Assembly (NCBI RefSeq): GCF_900604285.1
Contig: NZ_UWNY01000002.1
Location: 124,001 to 188,000 of the forward strand
Length of the DNA: 64,000 nt
Reading direction: 5' to 3'
Origin: Varibaculum vaginae
Lineage (GTDB): Bacteria; Actinomycetota; Actinomycetes; Actinomycetales; Actinomycetaceae
The notes under the pieces are model-generated. The model had not been told where the DNA came from and ran no database searches. It was given only the letters and a program-made list of their open reading frames with translations. Positions 56,608 to 64,000 of this stretch are shown in pieces. A program made the translations under genes and the position numbers. Positions within the stretch are counted from its first letter, which is position 1; each line of letters opens with the position of its first letter.

Positions 56608-57557
56608 GTTGGCGAGATTGCACCCTGGCATCCGTGGTACTAATTCGTGGATCAGAAAAACTGCTAGCAGATCGCGCTCTTGCCCGCTTAAAGCAATTGG
56701 GACGAAACCAGGATCCTTCTTTGGCAGTGACTCAGCTGACTGCCACCGGTTATCAAGCAGGTTCCTTAGATTCTCTAACCTCTCCCTCTTTATTTGGGGA
56801 GGCACGCCTGCTGGTAATTCCCGACTTTGAATCCGCAGATGAAGCTTTGGGTGAAGACTTAGTTTCTTATCTATCGACTCCACAACCAGATTGTTGGGTA
56901 GTGGCCTTGCATGATGGTTCCAATAAAGGAAAACGCCAGATAGACAAAATAAAAAAGGCGGGGGTTCAGGAGGTTAAAGTCGCGAAAGTCAAGAATGCCC
57001 GCGACAAACTGGCTTTAGTGGTCGAAGAAGTTCGCACTATCGGTGGGCGTATTGAACCTGCCGGTGCGCAGCTACTAGTAGATGCGCTCGGTGGAGATTT
57101 AGCGGAGCTAATCGGCGCTGCCCGTCAGTTAGTATCTGACTATCCGCAGGCAGTAACCTTGCAGGCAGTGCAACAGTTCTACGGATCGAGGGTGGGGGCC
57201 ACAGGTTTTAATGTGGCAGATGCAGCTGCGATGGGGAATCTTTCGCGTGCCCTAGTGCTTTTGCGGCAAGCATTTTCTTCGGGAGTGGAACCGGTCGCTA
57301 TCGGGGGTGCTCTTGCCCTAAAGTTCCGCAGCCTGGCAAAAGTGAGTGTGAGAGGAGTAAATACTGCTCAGCTGGGAATGGCGCCCTGGCAGGTGGAAAA
57401 AGCACGGAGAGAAGTGCACGGATGGAAGGATTCACAATTGGCAGCGGCGATTAAGATTATTGCGCAGGCAGATGCAGATGCCAAAGGAGCCAGCCGGGAT
57501 CCGCAATATGCCTTGGAAGCGGCGGTCAGGAAAATCTGTCTATTGCGACAGCGCTAA
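56589..57557 (+). CDS. holA: DNA polymerase III delta subunit
   Basis: HolA opens the sliding clamp in the clamp-loader complex. The 322-residue protein has the weak AAA+-like fold typical of delta: VVLIRGSEKLLADRALARL near residue 12, SPSLFGEARLLVIPDFE near 62, DCWVVALHDGSNKGKRQIDK in the middle, and the C-terminal helical collar (AMGNLSRALVLLRQAFSSG). It lies behind comEC, its usual place. Open frame continues back into comEC; the ATG at 56589 with GGAAG upstream gives the family start, and an ATG at 56604 is possible. Confidence 0.88.
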   Translation: MASKQMSWRDCTLASVVLIRGSEKLLADRALARLKQLGRNQDPSLAVTQLTATGYQAGSLDSLTSPSLFGEARLLVIPDFESADEALGEDLVSYLSTPQPDCWVVALHDGSNKGKRQIDKIKKAGVQEVKVAKVKNARDKLALVVEEVRTIGGRIEPAGAQLLVDALGGDLAELIGAARQLVSDYPQAVTLQAVQQFYGSRVGATGFNVADAAAMGNLSRALVLLRQAFSSGVEPVAIGGALALKFRSLAKVSVRGVNTAQLGMAPWQVEKARREVHGWKDSQLAAAIKIIAQADADAKGASRDPQYALEAAVRKICLLRQR

Positions 57558-57584
57558 GTGGTGGGAAAGTAGTTAGGAGAAGTA

Positions 57585-57986
57585 ATGATAATACATCGTA
57601 AAACCTGGCAGCGAGACGCCATTATGGCGATTATGGCTGATGAAACAGATTTCCGTTCAGCTCAGCAGGTGCATGCCGCCCTGATAGAAGCTGGGCAAAC
57701 CGTGGGGCTAGCTACTGTATACCGCAACTTGCAGACTCTGACTGAACTTGGGGAACTGGATAGCTTACGTTCCGAGGAGGGGGAAACCCTCTATCGGCGT
57801 TGCGCGGCGCAGCGTCATCACCACCATCTGGTGTGTCGAAACTGTGGGTACACTGTAGATATTCAAGATGACCAGTTAGAGCGATGGATAGGGCAAATAT
57901 CGCAGCGCTACCAGTTCAGCGATATTGAACATATAGCGGATGTGTTTGGGCTCTGTGCCAACTGTGTGAAGCAGCCCGCAAAATAA
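57585..57986 (+). CDS. Fur-family metalloregulator
   Basis: The 133-residue protein has the Fur winged helix-turn-helix (about 1-80; SAQQVHAALIEAGQTVGLAT, YRNLQTLTELGELD) and the C-terminal dimerisation domain with RHHHHLVCRNCG and a second CANC pair near residue 127. The two Cys pairs bind structural zinc. Length and motifs fit the zinc-responsive Zur/FurB branch as well as iron Fur; sequence alone does not decide. It has a AGGAG site before the ATG, is 27 bases after holA, and is followed by a small terminator-like hairpin. Confidence 0.9.
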   Translation: MIIHRKTWQRDAIMAIMADETDFRSAQQVHAALIEAGQTVGLATVYRNLQTLTELGELDSLRSEEGETLYRRCAAQRHHHHLVCRNCGYTVDIQDDQLERWIGQISQRYQFSDIEHIADVFGLCANCVKQPAK

Positions 57987-57989
57987 TGT

Positions 57990-58011
57990 CCCGGGTTCCG
58001 GGTTTTATTTT
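57990..58011 (+). terminator. Small terminator-like hairpin after the Fur-family gene
   Basis: CCCGG, GTT, CCGGG (57990-58002) forms a short 5-bp stem with a 3-base loop followed by TTTTATTTT. The stem is short, so efficiency is doubtful, but the position right after the stop fits. Confidence 0.5.
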
Positions 58012-58139
58012 CAAACGTCCTCATTAAAGCTAAAATGGCTGCTCAGGTAGGTAAAATCAGGTGCTAACGAAAAGCTATTCGAGCAGCGAAAAATATCCAT
58101 AGCAAATTCATAGGTTTTTCTTCCGAGCCTCATAAATCA

Positions 58140-58172
58140 GTTTCTTAACTTAGTGGTGTCAGTTAAAGAAAC
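58140..58172. promoter_or_regulatory. Inverted repeat just upstream of the His/Pro-rich membrane protein gene
   Basis: GTTTCTTAACT (58140-58150) and AGTTAAAGAAAC (58161-58172) are complementary apart from one extra A:T position, with a 10-base spacer. The word AACTTAG also occurs as a direct repeat (58147-58153 and 58173-58179). The site ends 16 bases before the start codon, so it may be an operator or a leader hairpin. A link with the adjacent two-component system or the Fur-family protein is conjecture. Confidence 0.4.
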
Positions 58173-58187
58173 AACTTAGGAGGAAAA

Positions 58188-58901
58188 ATGAATCCCGAAA
58201 ATGAAGCAAAGGAAGAAAATCTAGAGCAAGACGGTAAAGTTACTGAGCAGCTGCCCGAGCAGGAAAATAATCAGGATGCCCCCGAGCCTTCTTTGGCAGC
58301 TCACGGAAGCCAGTCGATGGAAACTGGGCAGGAAACTGAACCTAAACCTGAATCCAGGCAACCAGTGCTCCCTGCGGGTGCGCAGTCCGGAGCGTCGGCA
58401 GCATCCGTGCCGCTCACGCAAGAGAGTTTCCAGCCAGCGTCCTTTGTGGAGGAAACTGGCGCTAAGAGCGGGAAAATCGCCTCTTTTTTCCGGAAAACCT
58501 GGGTAAAAGCGGTCACCCTAGTAGGGGCAGCAGTCATCCTATTTTTGGGAGGCATGGGATCGGGGATGGCAATATCTAACCACGGTGGCGGCGGACATAT
58601 GCCCCCGGGTCACGGCGGACATATGCCTCCGGGGCAGGACGGACAGATGGCTCCTGACGGGCGAAGAGGTGGCGATCTGGGGCCTTGCGGTCCAAGGAAG
58701 CCGGGGCAAAATGCCCCGGGAGGGCAATACGACCAGATGGCACCCGACGGGCAAAACCAAAATGGGCAAGAGCCACAACCACCGCAGGACAATCAGAACC
58801 AAAAGCTGCAAAACCAGCAGAAACAAAGCAACTCCCAAAACGGTAGTGGGGGGACAAGCGGCTTTCAAAACCAGAGCATCGCGCCCTCCAATAACAGCTA
58901 A
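58188..58901 (+). CDS. Single-pass membrane protein with His/Gly/Pro/Gln-rich exposed tail
   Basis: The 237-residue protein has no family I recognise. The first about 100 residues are acidic and Gln/Glu/Pro-rich and probably cytoplasmic. After KTWVKA comes one membrane helix (about 105-130; VTLVGAAVILFLGGMGSGMA). The exposed tail starts with tandem GGHMPPGH-type octads (encoded by a 24-bp DNA repeat near 58588-58640), then GQDGQMAPDG-type and GQN-rich sequence without Cys-rich or enzyme motifs. His and Met repeats suggest metal binding, possibly copper or zinc. A good GGAGG site lies 5 bases upstream. It directly precedes a two-component system. Confidence 0.7.
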   Translation: MNPENEAKEENLEQDGKVTEQLPEQENNQDAPEPSLAAHGSQSMETGQETEPKPESRQPVLPAGAQSGASAASVPLTQESFQPASFVEETGAKSGKIASFFRKTWVKAVTLVGAAVILFLGGMGSGMAISNHGGGGHMPPGHGGHMPPGQDGQMAPDGRRGGDLGPCGPRKPGQNAPGGQYDQMAPDGQNQNGQEPQPPQDNQNQKLQNQQKQSNSQNGSGGTSGFQNQSIAPSNNS

Positions 58902-58940
58902 AGCCACCTGAACAGCTCAGGGTAAAGGCATAATTAAGAC

Positions 58941-59693
58941 ATGGAAACTGAAGCAAATCCTGCCCGCGCCTTTGGTTTGGCGCGGGCAGGCCAGGTGCCC
59001 CGAATCCTGATCGTGGATGATGAAAAATTACTAGCCGACCTATTGGCGCAGGCTCTAAGCATCCAAGGTTGGGAAACCTTCACCGCTAATGATGGATTCC
59101 AGGCGGTACAGCTGGCCAGAAAACAACGCCCGGACGCGGTGGTGATGGACGTGATGATGCCGGTAATGGATGGTTTTGAAGCGATGGAGCGGATCCGGCG
59201 TGAGCGGGAGGATATTCCGGTGCTAATGCTTACTGCTAAGGATGCTATCGCCGATAAAATCGCTGGGCTACGCTCTGGGGCAGACGATTATGTAACCAAG
59301 CCCTTCGATTTAACCGAAGTAGAGTTGCGCCTAGAGGCACTATTGCGCCGCAGCGGTTTTGCTGGTGAAAATGACCCCAAAGAGCAGGTGTTGCGGGTAA
59401 AAGACCTAGAAATGAAGGTAGACAGCCGCCAGGTTAGCCGGGCAGGGAAGCCAATCGAGCTAACAAAAACCGAGTTCGAACTGTGTCGCTACCTGATGGA
59501 AAATTGTGATCGGGTTCTTAGCAAAGAACAGATCCTGGATGCCGTCTGGCATTTTGATTTCGGCGGCAAGGCCAGCGTAGTCGAGCTTTATATCTCATAC
59601 CTGCGAAAAAAGATCGACCAGGAGGCAGAACCATTGATTGAAACCGTGCGGGCAGTAGGGTACGTGATGCGTTCGGAGCAGGCGCGTGGCTAA
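58941..59693 (+). CDS. OmpR/PhoB-family response regulator
   Basis: The 250-residue protein has a receiver domain (about 19-135; LIVDDEKLLADLL acidic pair, phospho-acceptor Asp70 in VVMDVMMPVMDG, MLTAKD and DDYVTKPFD with the conserved Lys) and a C-terminal winged helix (about 155-248; LTKTEFELCRYLMENCDRVL and VWHFDFGGKASVVELYISYL, each in one stretch). It is a DNA-binding regulator paired with the downstream kinase, whose start overlaps by 8 bases. CATAAT lies 6 bases before the ATG and no clear ribosome site is seen, so a leaderless start is possible. Confidence 0.95.
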   Translation: METEANPARAFGLARAGQVPRILIVDDEKLLADLLAQALSIQGWETFTANDGFQAVQLARKQRPDAVVMDVMMPVMDGFEAMERIRREREDIPVLMLTAKDAIADKIAGLRSGADDYVTKPFDLTEVELRLEALLRRSGFAGENDPKEQVLRVKDLEMKVDSRQVSRAGKPIELTKTEFELCRYLMENCDRVLSKEQILDAVWHFDFGGKASVVELYISYLRKKIDQEAEPLIETVRAVGYVMRSEQARG

Positions 59694-61314
59694 TAACAGA
59701 CGCAATAGGGGCCGGTTTTTACGCGCCCCCTCACGCCGTCTTTCGCGCCGCCTACCGGTGATGGTGCTAGGGGTGTGCCTGCTGGTGCTCGCGGTGGTAG
59801 GAACTTTCGCAGGACTAACGCTGCGCGGCGCCCTCTATACTCAACTCGACACTTCCCTTAACCAATCTGTGCATCAACTAGCCCAAATTACCCGCGCTGG
59901 CCAGGGAAAAGAGATTTTAGGAACTCCTTTAACCGTGGAGAAGGAAAGCGCGCAAGAAGGCGAATCCCCCAAGGGGAAACCGGCGGATCAGCTGGCAAAA
60001 GATACACCGCACGCGAATAAACTCCCTGATCCGCATGGTAAAGACGGCGAGGGAGAGCATGTTGACAAACCGGAGAAACCGCACCCAGGACGGGATTTCC
60101 CGGGAATAACAGCCGGTTCATTTAGCCTCATCTATCAAGGCAGTCAGGCGACCTCTTTAGTGGCTAGCCCGATAGAGGGCTCGCGCCAGTTAAACAGCGC
60201 CCAGGTGCAGCAGGTGTTGGCACATTCAGTTGGTCATCCCCAAAACGTTCACCTGATTTCGCTAGGCGATTATCGAGTGGTACAGCGCTCGGTGAGTAGC
60301 CCCGGTGGCACTGCCCAGATCGCCAGCGGAATTCCGCTGCGGGAAGTAAATGAAACTCTGCGTTCCTTTACCCTCTTTTACACTTTAGGATCGCTCGCGG
60401 CTCTGCTAGGCGCCTACTTTTTGGCGCGATTCCTGGTACACCGGGAACTGCGGCATCTAGCCCAGGTTGAACGGGTAGCGCGAAAAGTTGAAACCGTCGA
60501 TCTCCAAAACGAAGCTAAGCTACCTGCGCGAGTTGAAGACGTGGTTACCCGGGAAGACTCGGAGGCCGCCCAGCTCGGGCGCTCTTTGAACCGCGCCCTC
60601 GAGCATGTTGAAACCTCGCTGAAACTACGTGAGGATAGCGAGGCGCAGCTGCGCCAATTTGTAGCTGACGCCTCTCATGAACTACGCACCCCCGTCGCTG
60701 CTATCAGCGGTTATGCCCAGCTATTGGCGCGGCAAAACCTGGGAGAGGAGGCCGCAGCCGCGGTAGAGCGGATCGAAAGGGAAAGTGGGCGGCTCGCGGA
60801 TCTAGTTTCTGATTTGATTTTGTTGGCGCGGATGGATGCCGGACAAAGCGCTCAGGTAGAGGAAGTGCCGATTGCGGGAGCCTTGGTTGATAGTTTTACG
60901 ACTGTCCGGATTGCCTATCCCGACCACCTCTGGGAACTGGAAATAGGGGAGGAATTGGCCGCAGCCAGGGTAGTGGGCAGCGAATCCGCTCTCGCCCAGA
61001 TTTTTTCTAACCTGCTTTCAAATGCGGCTCAGCATACTCCTGCCGGAACCAAAGTGCAGGTTAGTGCTTGCTTTAAAACAGGTGGGCTAGTGCAGGTGCA
61101 GGTGGTTGATAACGGATCGGGTATCGACGAGCGGATTGTCGATACCCTCTTTGATCGCTTCGTGCGTGCCGATAGTGCGCGCCAGCCCGGCGAATCTTCC
61201 GGTCTGGGGTTGGCGATCGTAAAAACCTTGTCTGAAGCCCTCGGCGGCAGCGTCACAGGCGAAAATCGCGCCACCTCAGGAGCTGTTTTCACCCTAACCC
61301 TGCCCCTCAGCTAG
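59686..61314 (+). CDS. Membrane sensor histidine kinase with a His/Asp-rich sensor loop
   Basis: The 542-residue protein has two membrane helices (about 24-48 and 223-245) and an extracellular sensor between them. That loop contains a charged insert rich in His, Asp, Lys and Pro (about 85-145; KDTPHANKLPDPHGKDGEGE and HVDKPEKPHPGRDFPG). HAMP-like and kinase domains follow: H-box SHELRTPVAAISGY with His near 331, N-box SNLLSNAAQHTP, G1 VDNGSGID, F-box LFDRFVRAD and G2 SSGLGLAIV. The His-rich sensor, next to a His/Met-rich surface protein, points to metal or pH sensing. It overlaps the regulator gene by 8 bases. Confidence 0.94.
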   Translation: MANNRRNRGRFLRAPSRRLSRRLPVMVLGVCLLVLAVVGTFAGLTLRGALYTQLDTSLNQSVHQLAQITRAGQGKEILGTPLTVEKESAQEGESPKGKPADQLAKDTPHANKLPDPHGKDGEGEHVDKPEKPHPGRDFPGITAGSFSLIYQGSQATSLVASPIEGSRQLNSAQVQQVLAHSVGHPQNVHLISLGDYRVVQRSVSSPGGTAQIASGIPLREVNETLRSFTLFYTLGSLAALLGAYFLARFLVHRELRHLAQVERVARKVETVDLQNEAKLPARVEDVVTREDSEAAQLGRSLNRALEHVETSLKLREDSEAQLRQFVADASHELRTPVAAISGYAQLLARQNLGEEAAAAVERIERESGRLADLVSDLILLARMDAGQSAQVEEVPIAGALVDSFTTVRIAYPDHLWELEIGEELAAARVVGSESALAQIFSNLLSNAAQHTPAGTKVQVSACFKTGGLVQVQVVDNGSGIDERIVDTLFDRFVRADSARQPGESSGLGLAIVKTLSEALGGSVTGENRATSGAVFTLTLPLS

Positions 61315-61353
61315 TAGGAATGAAATAGCTAGAGCTGGGGAATCCTAACCCAC

Positions 61354-62184
61354 TTAGCGAGCGCGGGCGGTAGCGATGGCGTGCAGGGCGATCGCGGCAG
61401 CAGTCGCCACGTTTAGGGATTCAGCTTGTCCCCACATGGGAATAGAGATGGTTTCATTACAGAGGGCGAGTTCCTCGCTACTTAAACCTTGGGCTTCGTT
61501 ACCCAGGCAGATAAACAGGGGCGAGGTCGCTAACGAGGTGGAGGAGGTAAATACAGGTAAATCCATTTTGGCAGCTCCTGATAGTCCCACCAGGTAGCCA
61601 CCATTTTTCTTACTGAGCTGAGCTAAAGATCCAAAAGAAGCACCGGAGTAAACCGGTAGGTGGAACAGACTCCCGGCGCTGGAGCGGATAACTTTCGGGC
61701 TAGAGGTATCAGCGCAGCCTGCTAATGCTAGGATCCCGTCCATACCGCAGGCATCAGCAATCCTGATGATAGTCCCCAGGTTACCGGGGTCTTGCACCCG
61801 CGCACACACTGCCCACATGCTCTCCTGTAAATCCTCAAAAGCCGGAAGACTATCGGTAGGTAACAACGAAAGCTCAGCAGTGGCCGTAATTCCTTGGGCA
61901 GAGGGCGCAAATAGCTTCATTACCTGTCGGGTAACCGGATGTACCCACGGAGTCACTTCTAACGCCATCCTGGCCACCTGGAGTGCGGGAGAGGGGGCAT
62001 CCGTGCTTAGATATACATCCCGGACAGCCTGCGGGAAAAAACGCAGCAGTTCCCGGCAAGCCTGCGGCCCTTCTACCAGCAGCAAGCCATGCTTTAAACG
62101 AAAACTACGCCTAGACAGGTTGACTAGCATCCGCACTCGCTGGGAGCGAGGATTGTCAATCGTGTCTAGGCGTAGATTAAGCAA
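61354..62184 (-). CDS. SpoU/TrmH-family rRNA methyltransferase (TsnR-like)
   Basis: The 276-residue protein starts at TTG and begins with IDNPRSQRVRMLVNLSRRSF, then GLLLVEGPQACRELLRF, an N-terminal substrate-binding domain of the 23S rRNA/TsnR branch (about 10-110). The SPOUT core follows with VQDPGNLGTIIRIADACGMDG, in two segments, FICLGNEAQGLSSEEL, and SLNVATAAAIALHAI. It lies 22 bases after rplT on the same strand, so it is the last gene of the infC operon, a known actinobacterial order. The exact rRNA target is not determined. It converges on the kinase gene with no obvious terminator. Confidence 0.9.
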   Translation of the reverse strand: MLNLRLDTIDNPRSQRVRMLVNLSRRSFRLKHGLLLVEGPQACRELLRFFPQAVRDVYLSTDAPSPALQVARMALEVTPWVHPVTRQVMKLFAPSAQGITATAELSLLPTDSLPAFEDLQESMWAVCARVQDPGNLGTIIRIADACGMDGILALAGCADTSSPKVIRSSAGSLFHLPVYSGASFGSLAQLSKKNGGYLVGLSGAAKMDLPVFTSSTSLATSPLFICLGNEAQGLSSEELALCNETISIPMWGQAESLNVATAAAIALHAIATARAR

Positions 62185-62206
62185 AAGCTAACTTTTCTTC
62201 ACAGCT

Positions 62207-62587
62207 TTAGGCAGCCGGAGCGTTTACGTCCTTCGGTAGCGCAGCTTTCGCTTTTTCTACCAGTTGATTAAAGGTATCAATATCGTAAACTGCGAGTTCA
62301 GAGAGCATCCGGCGGTCAACTTCGATTTCCGCCAGGCGCAAGCCCTGGATGAAGCGGTTATAGGTCATATCCTGGGCGCGGCAAGCGGCATTAATCCGCT
62401 GAATCCACAGCTTTCGGAAATCATTTTTGCGTTTGCGCCGATCGTTGTAAGAATAAACGCCTGAGTGCAGCAGCTGTTCTTTAGCCTTACGATACAGGCG
62501 GGAGCGCTGACCCCGGTAACCGGAGGCGCGATCCAATACGGTGCGACGTTTCTTCTTGGCATTAACTGCTCGTTTTACGCGTGCCAT
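62207..62587 (-). CDS. rplT: 50S ribosomal protein L20
   Basis: The 126-residue protein matches L20, which binds 23S rRNA early in 50S assembly. It begins [20 protein letters not shown] and continues with [20 protein letters not shown], both highly conserved, then [21 protein letters not shown] slightly extended Ala-rich C-terminus ([10 protein letters not shown]) is common in actinobacteria. It follows rpmI in the infC operon. In other bacteria L20 represses its own operon; the leader hairpin upstream of infC may serve this here. Confidence 0.97.
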   Translation of the reverse strand: MARVKRAVNAKKKRRTVLDRASGYRGQRSRLYRKAKEQLLHSGVYSYNDRRKRKNDFRKLWIQRINAACRAQDMTYNRFIQGLRLAEIEVDRRMLSELAVYDIDTFNQLVEKAKAALPKDVNAPAA

Positions 62588-62608
62588 CTTTTTTAATCCT
62601 CTCCTTGC

Positions 62609-62809
62609 CTACTTGTTGCCAGCCAGCAGCTTATTTACGCGCTTGGCGTCGGCGGGTGCCACTACCTGATCGCGGCTGAGGCGACGGGTCAGTTTGGAAG
62701 ACTTATGTTCAAGCAAGTGACGTTTACCTGCCTTTTCCCGCATGAGTTTTCCGCTTCCAGTCCTGCGGAAGCGCTTCTTCGCACCGGAGTGCGTCTTCAT
62801 CTTCGGCAT
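62609..62809 (-). CDS. rpmI: 50S ribosomal protein L35
   Basis: The 66-residue basic protein begins [20 protein letters not shown], the invariant L35 start, and ends in the [18 protein letters not shown] region. Length is normal. It sits between infC and rplT in the conserved order, with an AGGAAAAACA purine-rich stretch before its ATG. Confidence 0.97.
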   Translation of the reverse strand: MPKMKTHSGAKKRFRRTGSGKLMREKAGKRHLLEHKSSKLTRRLSRDQVVAPADAKRVNKLLAGNK

Positions 62810-62870
62810 TGTTTTTCCTCTCTACCGGCACGCCGGTGGTTTTGCCTGTTTTTTAGGCGGTCGGGTACCT

Positions 62871-63530
62871 CTATTTTTTCGCTTTCGCTGCAGCGGCTTC
62901 TGCTTCCTGAGCCTCTTTAGCTTTCCGCGCTTTACGGGCATCCTTAAGTTGTTGACGGTTCATAGTTTCGCCGCGCTGTTGGTCGCGGCGGCGACGCTGA
63001 TCCGATTTGGTGTGATGTTTACGTTTCGTGGGAGCTAGCACCATAGTCATATTGCGTCCGTCCTGACGGGGCATAGACTCTACGGTAGCCATCTCGGTTA
63101 CGTCCTCGGCCAGGCGCTCTAAAAGTTTTACGCCCAGCTCGGGGCGGGACTGTTCCCGCCCGCGAAACATAATCATGACTTTTACTTTGTCTCCACCTTC
63201 GAGGAACCGTACTACGTGGCCTTTCTTGGTTTCGTAGTCGTGATCATCGATCTTTAGGCGGAAACGAATCTCTTTTAGCTGGGAGTTCACCTGGTTACGG
63301 CGAGCGTTACGGGCTTTTTGCGCGGCCTCGTACTTGAACTTGCCGTAATCCATCAACTTACAAACTGGAGGTTTCGCCGTGGGGGCGACCTCTACTAGAT
63401 CCAAGCCAGCTTCGGTGGCTAGGCGCAATGCATCCTCGATCCGGACTACCCCTACCTGTTCGCCACTGGGGCCAACTAGGCGTACTTCTTTCACCCGGAT
63501 GCGGTCATTAATGCGTGTCTCGTTGCTGAT
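62871..63530 (-). CDS. infC: Translation initiation factor IF-3, probable ATC start
   Basis: IF-3 keeps ribosomal subunits apart and proofreads start-codon choice. The protein has the N-domain ([20 protein letters not shown], then [20 protein letters not shown]), the linker, and the C-domain ([20 protein letters not shown]), plus a basic Ala/Lys-rich tail of about 40 residues. The frame opens at a TTG at 63563, which has no ribosome site. The CAAGGAG site at 63542-63536 instead lies 5 bases before ATC at 63530, exactly where the family N-terminus ISNETRIND begins. A rare start codon, as in E. coli infC (ATT), allows IF-3 to regulate itself. This gives 219 residues. It heads infC-rpmI-rplT. 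Confidence 0.9.
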   Translation of the reverse strand: MSNETRINDRIRVKEVRLVGPSGEQVGVVRIEDALRLATEAGLDLVEVAPTAKPPVCKLMDYGKFKYEAAQKARNARRNQVNSQLKEIRFRLKIDDHDYETKKGHVVRFLEGGDKVKVMIMFRGREQSRPELGVKLLERLAEDVTEMATVESMPRQDGRNMTMVLAPTKRKHHTKSDQRRRRDQQRGETMNRQQLKDARKARKAKEAQEAEAAAAKAKK

Positions 63531-63570
63531 AGCTACTCCTTGCTTAAGATTTTTAGGAGCCAAACTTAAA

Positions 63571-63600
63571 AAGAAAAGCCCCGCTTGTTCTGCGGAGGCT
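63571..63600 (-). promoter_or_regulatory. Leader attenuator hairpin of the infC operon
   Basis: Read on the minus strand, AGCC(T)CCGC pairs with GCGGGGCT (plus-strand 63592-63600 and 63577-63584) around a 7-base loop, with one bulged T, and TTTCTTTTT follows. This is a terminator shape about 45 bases before the IF-3 start with no gene ending there on that strand. A transcription attenuator, as in L20-controlled infC leaders of other bacteria, is the simplest reading. Confidence 0.6.
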
Positions 63601-63859
63601 GCGAAAAACGCACAGATACTTTAGCATCTGTTCTTACCCGATACCCGAGAGCATCCAGGTGGGAAAACCTCCACTTTCGTACCAGTTTCCTGGTCGGTTG
63701 ATACCTAATCTAGCAGATTAGGGCGCCTTAAATAAAGCTGAAAGCGCCCCGGTGGCCTTTGAACTTCCTCACATGGGAAAACCGGAAACGCAATTGGTGG
63801 CAGTTTTCCCTGTGGGCAAACTTGGTGCTGGGAACCAGTAATAACCGGCTCGGCGCTAG

Positions 63860-64000
63860 TTAGTCACGTAGAGGTATCCCTTCGGCATCGAGTGCCCAGG
63901 AAGATCCAGGTTTTGCCGCCAAAATTAATATGCCTTCGATGAAGCCCCAGATGGACGCGATACCGAAGGAAAGTAGGGTGATTACTAGCTGAAGAACTGC
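63860..64000 (-). CDS. TM2-domain membrane protein (C-terminal part)
   Basis: The last 47 codons of a minus-strand gene run off the window. They encode LQLVITLLSFGIASIWGFIE and GILILAAKPGSSWALDAEGI, ending IPLRD and TAA. A hydrophobic helix followed by W-x-x-I/E-G and a final acidic turn is the second half of the TM2 domain (two helices joined by a short turn). Such small proteins are common in actinobacteria and mostly uncharacterised. The start lies beyond the window. Confidence 0.7.
   Translation of the reverse strand, partial: AVLQLVITLLSFGIASIWGFIEGILILAAKPGSSWALDAEGIPLRD

Overview
The window is a contiguous stretch of a medium-GC actinobacterial chromosome. The gene set is core actinobacterial: DivIVA/Wag31, SepF, YggT and PgeF next to FtsZ; a cold-shock protein paired with a DUF3027 protein; an Rv3235-like and a DUF6912-like protein beside secA; actinobacterial-type SerC. 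Together with a sortase-assembled pilus locus arranged like Actinomyces type 2 fimbriae (tip adhesin, shaft pilin, class C sortase), this points to Actinomycetaceae, possibly Varibaculum or a close relative. The genus is an inference. I found no rRNA, tRNA, insertion sequence or CRISPR array.

Layout. 1-3.1 kb: end of a membrane protein, then clpB behind a near-perfect HAIR (HspR) operator. 3.3-8 kb: a long TetR-type regulator, a serine beta-lactamase-fold protein, exonuclease III, and a pyrE-SDR-SpoU methyltransferase operon with a leaderless-type promoter. 8.6-15.4 kb: class II aldolase, then carA-carB-TauE behind a probable attenuator. 15.7-24.7 kb: a large TPM-domain protein, cold-shock protein, DUF3027 protein, NCS2 purine permease, serC, a DtxR-type regulator and a secreted NlpC/P60 hydrolase. 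24.7-27.6 kb: gene-poor accessory DNA with arrays of a 19-bp repeat on both sides of a frameshifted AbiEi/DUF559-like gene. 27.6-39.5 kb: pilus locus with a 2968-residue adhesin, shaft pilin and sortase. 39.5-47.6 kb: universal stress protein, a long repeat-bearing intergenic region, metK, secA and two actinobacterial conserved genes. 47.9-54.1 kb: HIT protein, then ftsZ-pgeF-sepF-yggT-divIVA-lspA-rluD, the end of a division cluster without ftsQ/murC upstream. 54.3-58 kb: comEA-comEC-holA and a Fur-family gene. 58.2-61.3 kb: a His/Pro/Gly-rich membrane protein and a two-component system. 61.3-63.6 kb: infC-rpmI-rplT-rRNA methyltransferase on the minus strand behind an attenuator-like hairpin; the window closes in a TM2-domain gene.

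The most unusual signal is non-coding. A degenerate 19-bp tandem motif (GGAGGGYG plus 11 bases) occurs in five intergenic clusters. In four arrays the motif flips strand, and the forward start and inverted end are always exactly 82 bp apart, so both orientations keep one register. Other points of interest are the giant adhesin with about 22 copies of an LPxSWG-type 22-23-residue repeat, the apparent ATC start of infC, the TAAACT-N7-ATG arrangement at pyrE and metK, the detached ftsZ, and the -1 frameshift that splits the DUF559 domain.
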